Source of the DNA: GCA-2737595 sp037138535
GTDB taxonomy: Bacteria; Actinomycetota; Actinomycetes; Nanopelagicales; Nanopelagicaceae
Length of the DNA: 15,585 bases
Assembly (NCBI GenBank): GCA_037138535.1
Contig: JBAXIG010000037.1
Span: forward strand, 1 to 15,585
Reading direction: 5' to 3'
The notes under the pieces are model-generated. The model was not told where the DNA came from. It saw only the letters and a program-made list of their open reading frames with translations, and made no database searches. Both the position numbers and the translations under genes were made by a program. Shown piece after piece: positions 6,476 through 13,270 of the stretch (the stretch's first letter is position 1; every line of letters begins with the position of its first letter).

Positions 6476-7625
6476 AGAATTCGATATATTCGCTACTCCC
6501 GCTGAAGATAATCTTGGGGAAGAGTTAGCTAAAGGCAACTATCGCTGGGTCAACAAGTACACCAGGGTGCTAGGAGCGCTGGTGCTCTTTGTCGGTGGTG
6601 GCGCGAGTGGTGTGTGGTACTCCCAACATCAATCTTCCACTTCAAGTTCGGTGAGCGGCGGTGGAGCAACGTTGCGCAATTTAGCGAACGGTTCTGGCGT
6701 GGCAGCGGCTGCGGCTTTCGGCGGGGGATCTGGTCGACGTAATAGAGGCGTTGGCGGGGTTGCCGGCGCTGGTGGATTTGGTGGCGGCGGATTTGGTGGC
6801 GGCGCAACTGCCGGAACTATCACCAAGATTGATGGCACCACGATTTACCTGCGTGGGGCCGATGGACAGGCGATCGTCGTGAAGGCGAGCGCGGCAACTC
6901 CCGTCACAAACACCACCTCAGAGAAGATCGCTGCGCTCAAAGTGGGCGATGCGGTGACTGTTATTGGAAGTACCGGAAATGATGGAACGGTAACTCCGAC
7001 CACCGTAAGCAAGGGCGCTCTGCCCGTAGCTGCATTATTAGGCGCTCGCGGTGGCGGCGCAGGTGGTGGTGGCTTCGGCGCAGCCGCTGGCGCCGGTTCT
7101 GCCGCTGGTGCCGGCGCTGGTACGGGTGCTCGTGCAGGTGGCACAGGTACAGGTCAACGCGCCCGTGGCGGTGCAAAGACAGGCGGTGTTGGTGGAGGGG
7201 CTGCTTCTGGAGCAAGTTCTGCTGGTGGTAAAGGTGCTGGCGCGGGTAGCGCCGCGCGACCTTCCGTCGGTGGTGCTGGTGGAGCTGGTGGTGCTGCAAC
7301 TGGTGGCGGCGGTGCTGGTGGTGGACGATTTAATAATCCAGAGTTTATTGCCTGTCTTGCAAAGGCTGGCGTCACATTTGACCCGGGCACGCGCCCCGAC
7401 ATGGCCGATCCCAAGGTAGCTGCAGCGATGACTAAGTGCCGCGACCTCCTTCCGCAAGCTGGCGCTGGTGGCCCTGCTGGTGGCCCTGCTGGTGGTGGAT
7501 TCGGTGGCGGCGGTGCAGGCGGCGGTGCTGGCGGCGGCGGTGCAGGCGGCGGCGGTGCAGGCGGCGGCGGTGGAAATAGAAATGGTGGTCAGGGATCAAC
7601 CCCAACCACCGCTCCTACAAACTAA
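6468..7625 (+). CDS. glycine-rich membrane-anchored accessory protein of the ABC exporter operon
   Basis: This 385-residue protein has no named family that I recognise. A cytoplasmic N-terminus (1-32; acidic start, then NYRWVNKYTR) leads into one membrane helix (about 33-51). An external part follows: a Ser/Gly linker, a Gly-rich stretch with SGRRNRG (88-94), and a beta-strand-rich module (about 114-183; TAGTITKIDGTTIYLRG, VGDAVTVIG) that resembles DUF5666-like small beta domains. A long Gly/Ala-rich region comes next (about 184-286), then a compact helical segment with two cysteines (C296, C324; FNNPEFIACLAKAG and MTKCRDLLP), and a second Gly-rich tail ending in a Thr/Pro segment. Its start overlaps the permease end by 8 nt, so it is very likely made with the exporter. 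It may be an assembly or substrate-handling partner outside the membrane; that is inference. Confidence 0.85.
   Translation: MSEEFDIFATPAEDNLGEELAKGNYRWVNKYTRVLGALVLFVGGGASGVWYSQHQSSTSSSVSGGGATLRNLANGSGVAAAAAFGGGSGRRNRGVGGVAGAGGFGGGGFGGGATAGTITKIDGTTIYLRGADGQAIVVKASAATPVTNTTSEKIAALKVGDAVTVIGSTGNDGTVTPTTVSKGALPVAALLGARGGGAGGGGFGAAAGAGSAAGAGAGTGARAGGTGTGQRARGGAKTGGVGGGAASGASSAGGKGAGAGSAARPSVGGAGGAGGAATGGGGAGGGRFNNPEFIACLAKAGVTFDPGTRPDMADPKVAAAMTKCRDLLPQAGAGGPAGGPAGGGFGGGGAGGGAGGGGAGGGGAGGGGGNRNGGQGSTPTTAPTN
7503..7574 (+). repeat. 15-bp tandem repeats encoding GGGGA
   Basis: The clearest copies are 7530-7544, 7545-7559 and 7560-7574, with unit GGCGGCGGCGGTGCA; the last copy has one base change (GCA to GGA). 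A variant copy lies at 7503-7517 and a 12-bp short one at 7518-7529. Just upstream, GGTGGCCCTGCT is also doubled. All are in frame in the glycine-rich protein. Confidence 0.9.
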
Positions 7626-7645
7626 GCGCTCTTTAAAGCACGGGG

Positions 7646-8410
7646 TTAAAGCGGAGTGACGTACGCTCCGGAAATTCCGCCATCGACTAAGAAGTTCGAT
7701 GATGTAATGAAGGAAGAGTCATCGCTAGCGAGAAATGCAACTGCTGCCGCAATTTCTTCTGGATTAGCAAAGCGACCCATGGGAATGTGCACGAGACGGC
7801 GAGCTGCACGCTCTTGATCTTTCGCGAAGAGTTCTTGAAGCAGCGGAGTATTCACGGGTCCGGGGGAGAGCGCGTTTACGCGGATTCCTTCACGAGCAAA
7901 TTGCACACCTAGTTCGCGGCTCATTGCAAGCACGCCACCCTTCGAAGCCGTGTAGGAGATCTGCGAGGTGGCAGCGCCCATCGTTGCCACGAATGAGGCA
8001 GTGTTGATGATGGAACCCTTGCCGCCCTTTTGCATGTAGGGAAGAACGTACTTGCAGCAGAGGAAGACGCTAGTGAGGTTGACTTCCTGCACGCGGCGCC
8101 AAGCATCAATGCCAGTAGTGAGGATGGAATCATCATCCGGTGGTGAGATGCCAGCATTGTTGAAGGCAATATCGATGCGACCGTACGTATCAAAAGCGGT
8201 CTTGTACATCGCTTGAACTTGCTCTTCGTTGGTAACGTCAGCTGAAACGAAGATTCCGCCCACTTCCTTGGCAACTGCGTTGCCAGTCTCTGGGTTCATA
8301 TCAACTACGACAACTTTGGCACCTTCATCAGCGAAGCGCTTCGCGGTGGCATATCCGATACCACTACCTGCGCCAGTGATGACTGCTACACGTCCTTCTA
8401 GCCGCTTCAT
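7646..8410 (-). CDS. short-chain dehydrogenase/reductase (SDR), NAD-type
   Basis: This 254-residue classical SDR carries the cofactor motif TGAGSGIG (12-19), an acidic residue after beta-2 (D37 in VVDMNP, favouring NAD over NADP), NNAG (84-87), N111, and the catalytic S139, Y153 and K157 (YTASK). The C-terminus FLVDGGISGAY is typical of the 3-oxoacyl-ACP-reductase-like group, but annotation by that name would mislead here. The gene lies 9 nt after the aldehyde dehydrogenase stop, with a GAGGA ribosome binding site before its ATG, as third gene of the ligase operon. In that context it most likely oxidises an alcohol, for example gamma-glutamylethanolamide, to the aldehyde used by the upstream enzyme. 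The fold is certain; the substrate is inferred. Confidence 0.93.
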   Translation of the reverse strand: MKRLEGRVAVITGAGSGIGYATAKRFADEGAKVVVVDMNPETGNAVAKEVGGIFVSADVTNEEQVQAMYKTAFDTYGRIDIAFNNAGISPPDDDSILTTGIDAWRRVQEVNLTSVFLCCKYVLPYMQKGGKGSIINTASFVATMGAATSQISYTASKGGVLAMSRELGVQFAREGIRVNALSPGPVNTPLLQELFAKDQERAARRLVHIPMGRFANPEEIAAAVAFLASDDSSFITSSNFLVDGGISGAYVTPL

Positions 8411-8419
8411 GAGTCCTCG

Positions 8420-9781
8420 CTATTCTGCACTTGAAATAAATACGTTCTTCACTTCTGTGAAGGCGTCCACTGCATCGGGTCCTAATTCGCGACCCAAACC
8501 TGATTGCTTAAAGCCACCAAACGGAGTCCAGTAGCGCACTGAGGAGTTGCTATTTACCGAAAGATTTCCGGTTTCAATTCCACGGGATACACGGAGTGCG
8601 CGACCCGTATCGCGCGTCCAGATGGAACCAGAAAGACCGAACTCTGTGTCGTTAGCTTTCGCGATGGCATCTGCTTCATTATCGAAAGGCATCACCGAGA
8701 CGACGGGTCCAAAGATCTCTTCGTTCCACGCGCGATCTTTAGTGTTCTTTGGCATCAGAACGGTGGGGGCCATCCAGTAACCCTTGCCCTCTGGCTTTGA
8801 TCCGCTGAACGCGACATTCTCACCGAGATACTCAGAGACGCTATCGAATTGCTTCTTGGAAATGAGTGGTCCCATGTCAGCCGTGGCCAACCGAGGATCT
8901 TCGACTCGGAATGCTTTTACGGCAGCTTCGAAGTGCGTCATGAATTTATCGAAGACGCTCTTCTCGACGAGAATGCGCGAACGTGCGCAGCAATCTTGTC
9001 CGGCATTATCAAAGACCGCGCCTGGTGCTGATGCGGCAGCTTTTTCTACATCAGCATCTGCGAAGATAACGTTGGCGCTCTTGCCACCTAGCTCTAGAGT
9101 GACGCGCTTTACTTGATCAGCGCAGCCACGCATGATCCCCTTGCCCACTTCGGTAGAGCCAGTAAAAACTATCTTTCGGACGGCTGGGTGCGTGACGAAA
9201 CGATTACCCACCACGGATCCGCGCCCTGGCAGTACTTGGAAGACGTGTTCAGGGATGCCAGCTTCAAGTGCGAGTTCTCCCAAGCGGATTGCCGACAGTG
9301 GTGTGAGTTCTGCTGGTTTTAAAACTACGGTGTTGCCGGCCGCTAGCGCGGGTGCAAAACCCCAGCTGGCGATCGGCATCGGGAAGTTCCAGGGCACGAT
9401 GACGCCGACCACACCGAGCGGTTCTTTGATGGTGAAGTCGATGCCACCGGGGACCGGAATCCGTCGTCCGAAGAGAAGTTCTGGCGCTGCCGAGTAGTAA
9501 TTCAGGACGTTGGCGACGTTATCGGCTTCCCAGAGTGCATTGCCCAGAGTGTGTCCCGAGTTGGCAATTTCAATCTGTGCGAGTTCCTCGCGGTGTTCGC
9601 TGACCTTAGTTGCAAAAGCGCGGAGCATTTTGGCTCGGTCGCCAGGTGCAACTTCCCGCCAAGTGGTGAATGCCTTGGCGCCGTTGGCGATAGCAGCATC
9701 GGTGTGCTCGAGGTCTAATTGCTCAATAGTGGTGTGGAGCTCTTCAGTAGCAGGATTGATGACGTCATACGTGGCAGACAT
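8420..9781 (-). CDS. aldehyde dehydrogenase, NAD(P)-dependent (gamma-glutamyl-aldehyde type by context)
   Basis: This is a 453-residue ALDH superfamily enzyme. Catalytic features are intact: N132 in PWNFP, K155 in VLKPAE, the FTGSTEVGK cofactor loop (206-214), general base E230 in TLELGGKS, and the nucleophile C264 in NAGQDCCARSR; a second cysteine follows directly. EEIFGPVVSVMPF and the end segment PFGGFKQSGLGRELG are family-typical. It is slightly shorter than the ~480-495 residues of PuuC-type enzymes, mainly at the N-terminus. Its ATG shares one base with the ligase stop (TAATG at 9783-9779), and AAAGG upstream serves as ribosome binding site, so the two are coupled. In this operon it should oxidise a gamma-glutamylated aldehyde to the acid. 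Confidence 0.94.
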   Translation of the reverse strand: MSATYDVINPATEELHTTIEQLDLEHTDAAIANGAKAFTTWREVAPGDRAKMLRAFATKVSEHREELAQIEIANSGHTLGNALWEADNVANVLNYYSAAPELLFGRRIPVPGGIDFTIKEPLGVVGVIVPWNFPMPIASWGFAPALAAGNTVVLKPAELTPLSAIRLGELALEAGIPEHVFQVLPGRGSVVGNRFVTHPAVRKIVFTGSTEVGKGIMRGCADQVKRVTLELGGKSANVIFADADVEKAAASAPGAVFDNAGQDCCARSRILVEKSVFDKFMTHFEAAVKAFRVEDPRLATADMGPLISKKQFDSVSEYLGENVAFSGSKPEGKGYWMAPTVLMPKNTKDRAWNEEIFGPVVSVMPFDNEADAIAKANDTEFGLSGSIWTRDTGRALRVSRGIETGNLSVNSNSSVRYWTPFGGFKQSGLGRELGPDAVDAFTEVKNVFISSAE

Positions 9782-11136
9782 TAGAACCTTTCGAAGTTAC
9801 GGACGCGCTCCCAGTCGGTGATGGCTTTGCCAAAGGCAGCCAACTCCACCTGCGCCATATTGGTGTAGTGATCTTGTACATCTTTGCCGAAAGTTTCGGT
9901 AATCCATTTGCTTTCGCTCCAGAGAGTAAGTGCTTGGGTCATATTTGATGGCACCCGAGGTGAGTCAGACTCATAGGCATTGCCAGTAAAGACTGGCTCT
10001 AGTTTCAATTTCTTCTCGATGCCATCGATGCCCGCGGCAATCATGCCGGCAACTGCGAGATAAGGGTTTACATCCCCGCCTGGAACGCGGTTCTCTAAAC
10101 GAAGTGAGGGGCCGTGACCCACGAGGCGGAAGGCACAGGTGCGGTTATCGCGTCCCCAGCGGATCGAGGTCGGCGCAAAGGAACCAGGAACGTAACGCTT
10201 ATATGAGTTGATATTGGGCGCGTAAAGAAGCGTGAGCTCCTTCATATGGGCGATCTGGCCGGCGATAAAGGCCTTGCCTAGATCGCTCATGCCTTCATCT
10301 TCTTCGCCCGCCATCACATAACTGTCGTCAAGGCCACGGAACGAGAGATGGATGTGACAGGAATTGCCTTCGCGCTCGTTGAACTTAGCCATGAAGGTGA
10401 GTGACTTTCCTTGTTGGGCAGCAATATCTTTAGCACCCATTTTATAGATCACATGGTTATCACACGTGCCTAATGCGTCGCGATATTTGAATGCGATTTC
10501 GTGTTGGCCGAGGTTGCACTCGCCCTTAGCGGATTCGACCACCATGCCTGCTTCGTACATGGCGTTACGAATTTCACGTACGAGGGGTTCTACGCGAGAG
10601 GATCCAAGAATGGAGTAGTCAACGTTGTATTGATTTCCTGGGACGAGATTTTTGTATCCCTTGTTCCAGGCTTCCTCGAAAGAATCTTCAAAGACGATGA
10701 ATTCAAGTTCAGTGCCTACCAGTGCCTGCATTCCGAGTGCATTGAGACGCTCGAGTTGTTTGCGCAGAATTTGCCGAGGTGAGGCGGTGACGGGAGAGTG
10801 ATCAAGTTTGAGAACATCTGCGAGCACAATGACGGTCTTCTCACGCCAAGGCATGATGCGCATCGTGTTGAGATCGGGTTGCATGGCGAAGTCGCCGTAG
10901 CCGCTCTCCCAAGACGACATCTCGTATCCATCAACAGTGTTCATATCGACATCAACTGCCATGAGGTAATTGCAGCCCTCGGCGCCGTGGGTGAGGCACT
11001 CGTCTACGAAGAATTGCGCGTGAATGAATTTCCCTTGGAGGCGACCCTGCATGTCGGTGATCGCCAGAATCACGGTATCGATCTCATTATTGGTGACGGC
11101 GTTACGAAGTGCATCAGCAGTCAGTGGCGCGTTCAT
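9781..11136 (-). CDS. glutamine synthetase-like gamma-glutamyl-amine ligase (GlnA4/PuuA type)
   Basis: This 451-residue protein has the glutamine synthetase catalytic fold. The metal and ATP site residues are present: TELEF (E143, E145), E206 and E213 in KGECNLGQHE, HIHLS (261-265), NSYKRYVPGSFAP (310-322), RWGRDNRT (326-333) and RLENRVPGGDVNPYLA (346-361). The region after 370, which in true GlnA carries the adenylylation tyrosine loop, reads KLKLEPVFTGNAYE and lacks that site. GRDNRT also differs from the usual S-x-RNRSA of ammonium-assimilating enzymes. It therefore most likely joins glutamate to an organic amine with ATP. Being first in an operon with an aldehyde dehydrogenase and an SDR, and without a visible amine oxidase, it resembles the Streptomyces GlnA4 ethanolamine type; a PuuA-like polyamine role is the alternative. 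GGGGGA precedes the ATG. Confidence 0.92.
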   Translation of the reverse strand: MNAPLTADALRNAVTNNEIDTVILAITDMQGRLQGKFIHAQFFVDECLTHGAEGCNYLMAVDVDMNTVDGYEMSSWESGYGDFAMQPDLNTMRIMPWREKTVIVLADVLKLDHSPVTASPRQILRKQLERLNALGMQALVGTELEFIVFEDSFEEAWNKGYKNLVPGNQYNVDYSILGSSRVEPLVREIRNAMYEAGMVVESAKGECNLGQHEIAFKYRDALGTCDNHVIYKMGAKDIAAQQGKSLTFMAKFNEREGNSCHIHLSFRGLDDSYVMAGEEDEGMSDLGKAFIAGQIAHMKELTLLYAPNINSYKRYVPGSFAPTSIRWGRDNRTCAFRLVGHGPSLRLENRVPGGDVNPYLAVAGMIAAGIDGIEKKLKLEPVFTGNAYESDSPRVPSNMTQALTLWSESKWITETFGKDVQDHYTNMAQVELAAFGKAITDWERVRNFERF

Positions 11137-11150
11137 GAGTCCCCCGGGAT

Positions 11151-11168
11151 GTGTCCGGTATGTCCGGA
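11151..11168. promoter_or_regulatory. candidate operator: doubled TGTCCGG in the divergent control region
   Basis: TGTCCGG occurs at 11152-11158 and 11161-11167 with a 9-bp period; the second copy extends to the palindrome TCCGGA. It lies between the proposed ligase promoter and the ligase ATG, where a repressor would block transcription. No regulator gene is present in the window to match it. Confidence 0.35.
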
Positions 11169-11183
11169 TCTAGGTATCTTCTT

Positions 11184-11212
11184 AGCCTACGTGGTGTTAT
11201 CAGCCCTCACAA
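11184..11212 (-). promoter_or_regulatory. candidate promoter of the ligase operon
   Basis: On the minus strand, TTGTGA (11212-11207, 4 of 6 to TTGACA) and TAGGCT (11189-11184, pattern TAnnnT) are separated by 17 bp. Transcription would start near 11177, just before the doubled TGTCCGG. The facing ACT gene must be promoted from the same 103-bp region, but I see no clear plus-strand boxes. Confidence 0.35.
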
Positions 11213-11239
11213 GGCGACCTCTTCTGAAAGGATAGAGCA

Positions 11240-11485
11240 ATGTCTATCTACCAACTCCGCCTCGCGCTGCCCGACCGTCCCGGCTCTCTAGGAATGGTTG
11301 CCTCTGCGATCGGCTTCGCCGGTTGCAATATCCGTAGCCTTGCGGTGGTCGAGAACTCAGATGGCCGAGCCCTTGATGACTTTGTGGTGAATATCCCCGG
11401 TAGCGACCCAGGCGATTTGCTCACCGTTTTGAGCGATATTTCTGGCGTAGAAATCCTGAGCGCATTTCCCGTTGAGGGCGAGTAG
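11240..11485 (+). CDS. small stand-alone ACT-domain protein
   Basis: The 81-residue product is essentially one ACT domain: YQLRLALPDRPGSLG (4-18) is the typical first strand and ligand loop, followed by a helix, IRSLAVVENSDGRALDDFVV as strands two and three, and a last helix-strand ending VEILSAFP. ACT domains usually bind amino acids and regulate partner proteins as dimers. There is no attached enzyme domain. A strong AAAGGAT ribosome binding site lies upstream. It is divergent from the ligase operon and precedes glpD by 28 nt, so it may sense an amino acid (glutamate, glycine) for one of these pathways; that is inference. Confidence 0.88.
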   Translation: MSIYQLRLALPDRPGSLGMVASAIGFAGCNIRSLAVVENSDGRALDDFVVNIPGSDPGDLLTVLSDISGVEILSAFPVEGE

Positions 11486-11513
11486 TTTCTTTCGTGGCAT
11501 GCAAGTTGGGCAA

Positions 11514-13157
11514 ATGAATATTTCTTCACGCGAAGCCGTTGTAGAGAAATTAGCTTCTGCCGAATTCGACGTACTCGTGATTGGCGGCGGTGTTACTGGA
11601 GTGGGCGCGGCTTTAGATGCAGCCACCCGGGGGCTACGAGTCGCTCTCATCGAAGCAAATGATTTTGCATGTGGTACTTCAAGTCGTTCTAGTAAATTAA
11701 TCCACGGTGGTCTTCGTTATCTCGAACAATACGACTTCAAATTAGTGCGTGAAGCGCTTAAGGAACGTGAATTGATGGTCGGGCACACTGCCCCGCACTT
11801 AGTCTCTCCGGTTTCTTTTCTTTTTCCGTTGCACGAAGGTGTGAAAGAGCGAGGTTATGTAGGTGCAGGGCTCGCGCTCTATGACGCTTTACGGGGCAGG
11901 GAAAGAATTCTTCCGGCGCACCGACATATTTCTTCTCGAAAGATGCGCGAGGTCGCACCCGCCTTGCGGAGCGATATTCTTAAAGGCGGCATTCTTTACT
12001 ATGACGCTCAAGTCGATGACGCCCGGCATACCGTGACGATTGCGCGCACTGCAGAGCGTTATGGGGCCTTAGTCGCCAACCAAGTGGAAGCGATCGCGCT
12101 GATACGAGAGGGTGGCCGCGTCGTCGGGGTCAAAGTATGTGATCGAGAGAGTGGCCGGGAGTTTCAAATCAAGAGTGCTACGACAGTGCTCGCAGCGGGC
12201 ATCTGGAATAGCAAGATCCAAGAAGCTGCTGCGGTTAACCATGGGTACGACATTGCAATGAGCAAGGGCGTGCACATTGTGCTACCCAAGAGCGCCATCG
12301 CCTTAAAAACCGGCGTGATCCTTAAAACTGCACTCAGCGTACTGTTCGTGATTCCGTGGAAAGAGTTTTGGATTGTGGGCACTACCGATACGCCGTGGAC
12401 TGGAAGCAAGGAAGAACCGCTCGCAAACCTTGAAGATATTGATTACATTATTGAGCAGGCGAATCAAGTACTTCGTCATCCGCTTAAACATTCTGACGTT
12501 ATTTCTGTTTACGCCGGAATTCGACCGTTAGTTGCACCAACGGAGGTTAGTAGCACAACGAAAATTTCACGTGAACATGTAGTGGATCATCCAATTGAAG
12601 GATTGATCAGTGTGGCTGGCGGAAAGTACACGACTTATCGAATCATGGCGCGAGATGCTATCGATGCAGCCGCAAGTGACCTGTTAAGGATCGTCCCCGA
12701 ATCTTGTACAGAGGAAATTGCCTTACTGGGGGCAGATGGATACTTGGCACTACTCAACAGGGTGAATGCTTTGGCGGTAGCGAATTCGCTCACCCGAGAA
12801 GTTGTCCTGCATCTGCTTTCGCGCTACGGCTCACTCTTTGAGGAAGTTCTAGAGCCAGCAAAACTTGATGCAACTCTTCTCGAAAAAATTGATTCTCACC
12901 TGCCCTATCTTCTAGCGGAGATTCGCTATGCGATCACTCACGAGAAAGCACTACACATAAGCGACGTATTGATGCGTCGTACCCGCATCGCCATTGAAGT
13001 GAGTGATCGCGGAGTGGCTGCCGCCCGCATTGTCGCTCAAGTGATGGCCCCGCTCCTGGGTTGGGACAGCGCTAAATCTGATCGAGAGATCGCTGAGTAT
13101 GACGATCTGGTGGCCAGGGAGTTCGCCTCTGAGACCGTGATCGGGGGAGCTGCTTAA
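11514..13157 (+). CDS. glpD: FAD-dependent glycerol-3-phosphate dehydrogenase
   Basis: This protein has 547 residues from the ATG at 11514. Possible earlier in-frame starts are TTG 11472, which overlaps the ACT gene, and ATG 11499; neither has a better ribosome binding site. The enzyme oxidises glycerol 3-phosphate to dihydroxyacetone phosphate and passes electrons to the quinone pool at the membrane. It has the FAD dinucleotide motif VIGGGVTGVGAALDA (22-36), the family signature DFACGTSSRSSKLIHGGLRYLEQ, then WKEFWIVGTTDTPW and YAGIRPLV in the DAO domain, and GGKYTTYRIMARDA. The C-terminal alpha-helical cap ends with EIRYAITHEKALHISDVLMRRTR, diagnostic of GlpD rather than other amine or amino acid oxidases. 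The length matches Bacillus-type GlpD. It is probably co-transcribed with the ACT gene. Confidence 0.95.
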   Translation: MNISSREAVVEKLASAEFDVLVIGGGVTGVGAALDAATRGLRVALIEANDFACGTSSRSSKLIHGGLRYLEQYDFKLVREALKERELMVGHTAPHLVSPVSFLFPLHEGVKERGYVGAGLALYDALRGRERILPAHRHISSRKMREVAPALRSDILKGGILYYDAQVDDARHTVTIARTAERYGALVANQVEAIALIREGGRVVGVKVCDRESGREFQIKSATTVLAAGIWNSKIQEAAAVNHGYDIAMSKGVHIVLPKSAIALKTGVILKTALSVLFVIPWKEFWIVGTTDTPWTGSKEEPLANLEDIDYIIEQANQVLRHPLKHSDVISVYAGIRPLVAPTEVSSTTKISREHVVDHPIEGLISVAGGKYTTYRIMARDAIDAAASDLLRIVPESCTEEIALLGADGYLALLNRVNALAVANSLTREVVLHLLSRYGSLFEEVLEPAKLDATLLEKIDSHLPYLLAEIRYAITHEKALHISDVLMRRTRIAIEVSDRGVAAARIVAQVMAPLLGWDSAKSDREIAEYDDLVAREFASETVIGGAA

Positions 13158-13172
13158 ACGGTAATTTCTGGC

Positions 13173-13185
13173 CAAAGGCCCTTTG
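13173..13185 (+). terminator. weak stem-loop after glpD
   Basis: CAAAG-GCC-CTTTG forms a 5-bp stem 15 nt after the stop, followed by AATTT rather than a clean T-run. An alternative fold GGCC-AAA-GGCC overlaps it. It is only a possible terminator. The rest of 13158-13267 is GC-rich with no further signal besides the promoter listed next. Confidence 0.25.
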
Positions 13186-13255
13186 AATTTGGGAGCACCC
13201 GCCGAGGGGGCAAGGGCGCGCCTCCTTTCTGGGAGCGGATCGGTGGCTCTCCGCC

Positions 13256-13270
13256 TAAAGTAAGGGAATG
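13256..13270 (+). promoter_or_regulatory. leaderless-type promoter of the CAP-domain gene
   Basis: TAAAGT (13256-13261, 4 of 6 to TATAAT) ends 6 nt before the ATG at 13268, so transcription is expected to begin at or next to the start codon. The intervening AAGGGA touches the ATG and is too close to act as a Shine-Dalgarno site. No -35 box is seen. Confidence 0.45.

Noticed and set aside
6845..7457. Several overlapping Pro/Ala-, His- or Ser/Thr-rich open frames opposite the glycine-rich gene, and Val/Leu/Ala-rich frames on the same strand.
   Set aside because: Glycine and alanine codons (GGN, GCN) give stop-free frames in all other readings. The residue bias is that of complemented repeats, and none has a plausible start or domain.
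7626..7651. Bidirectional terminator between the convergent exporter and ligase operons.
   Set aside because: Only CTTTAA (7631-7636) and TTAAAG (7646-7651) pair around a 9-nt loop; the stem is weak, AT-rich and overlaps the SDR stop codon. No convincing terminator seen.
10798..11235. 145-codon plus-strand open frame running through the ligase start and the control region.
   Set aside because: It lies antisense to a clearly conserved ligase N-terminus and would occupy the divergent promoter region; the protein has no recognisable features.
11514..13157. The FAD enzyme as a PuuB-type gamma-glutamylputrescine oxidase completing a Puu pathway.
   Set aside because: The N-terminal signature GTSSRSSKLIHGGLRYLEQ and the C-terminal helical cap are those of GlpD, not PuuB.
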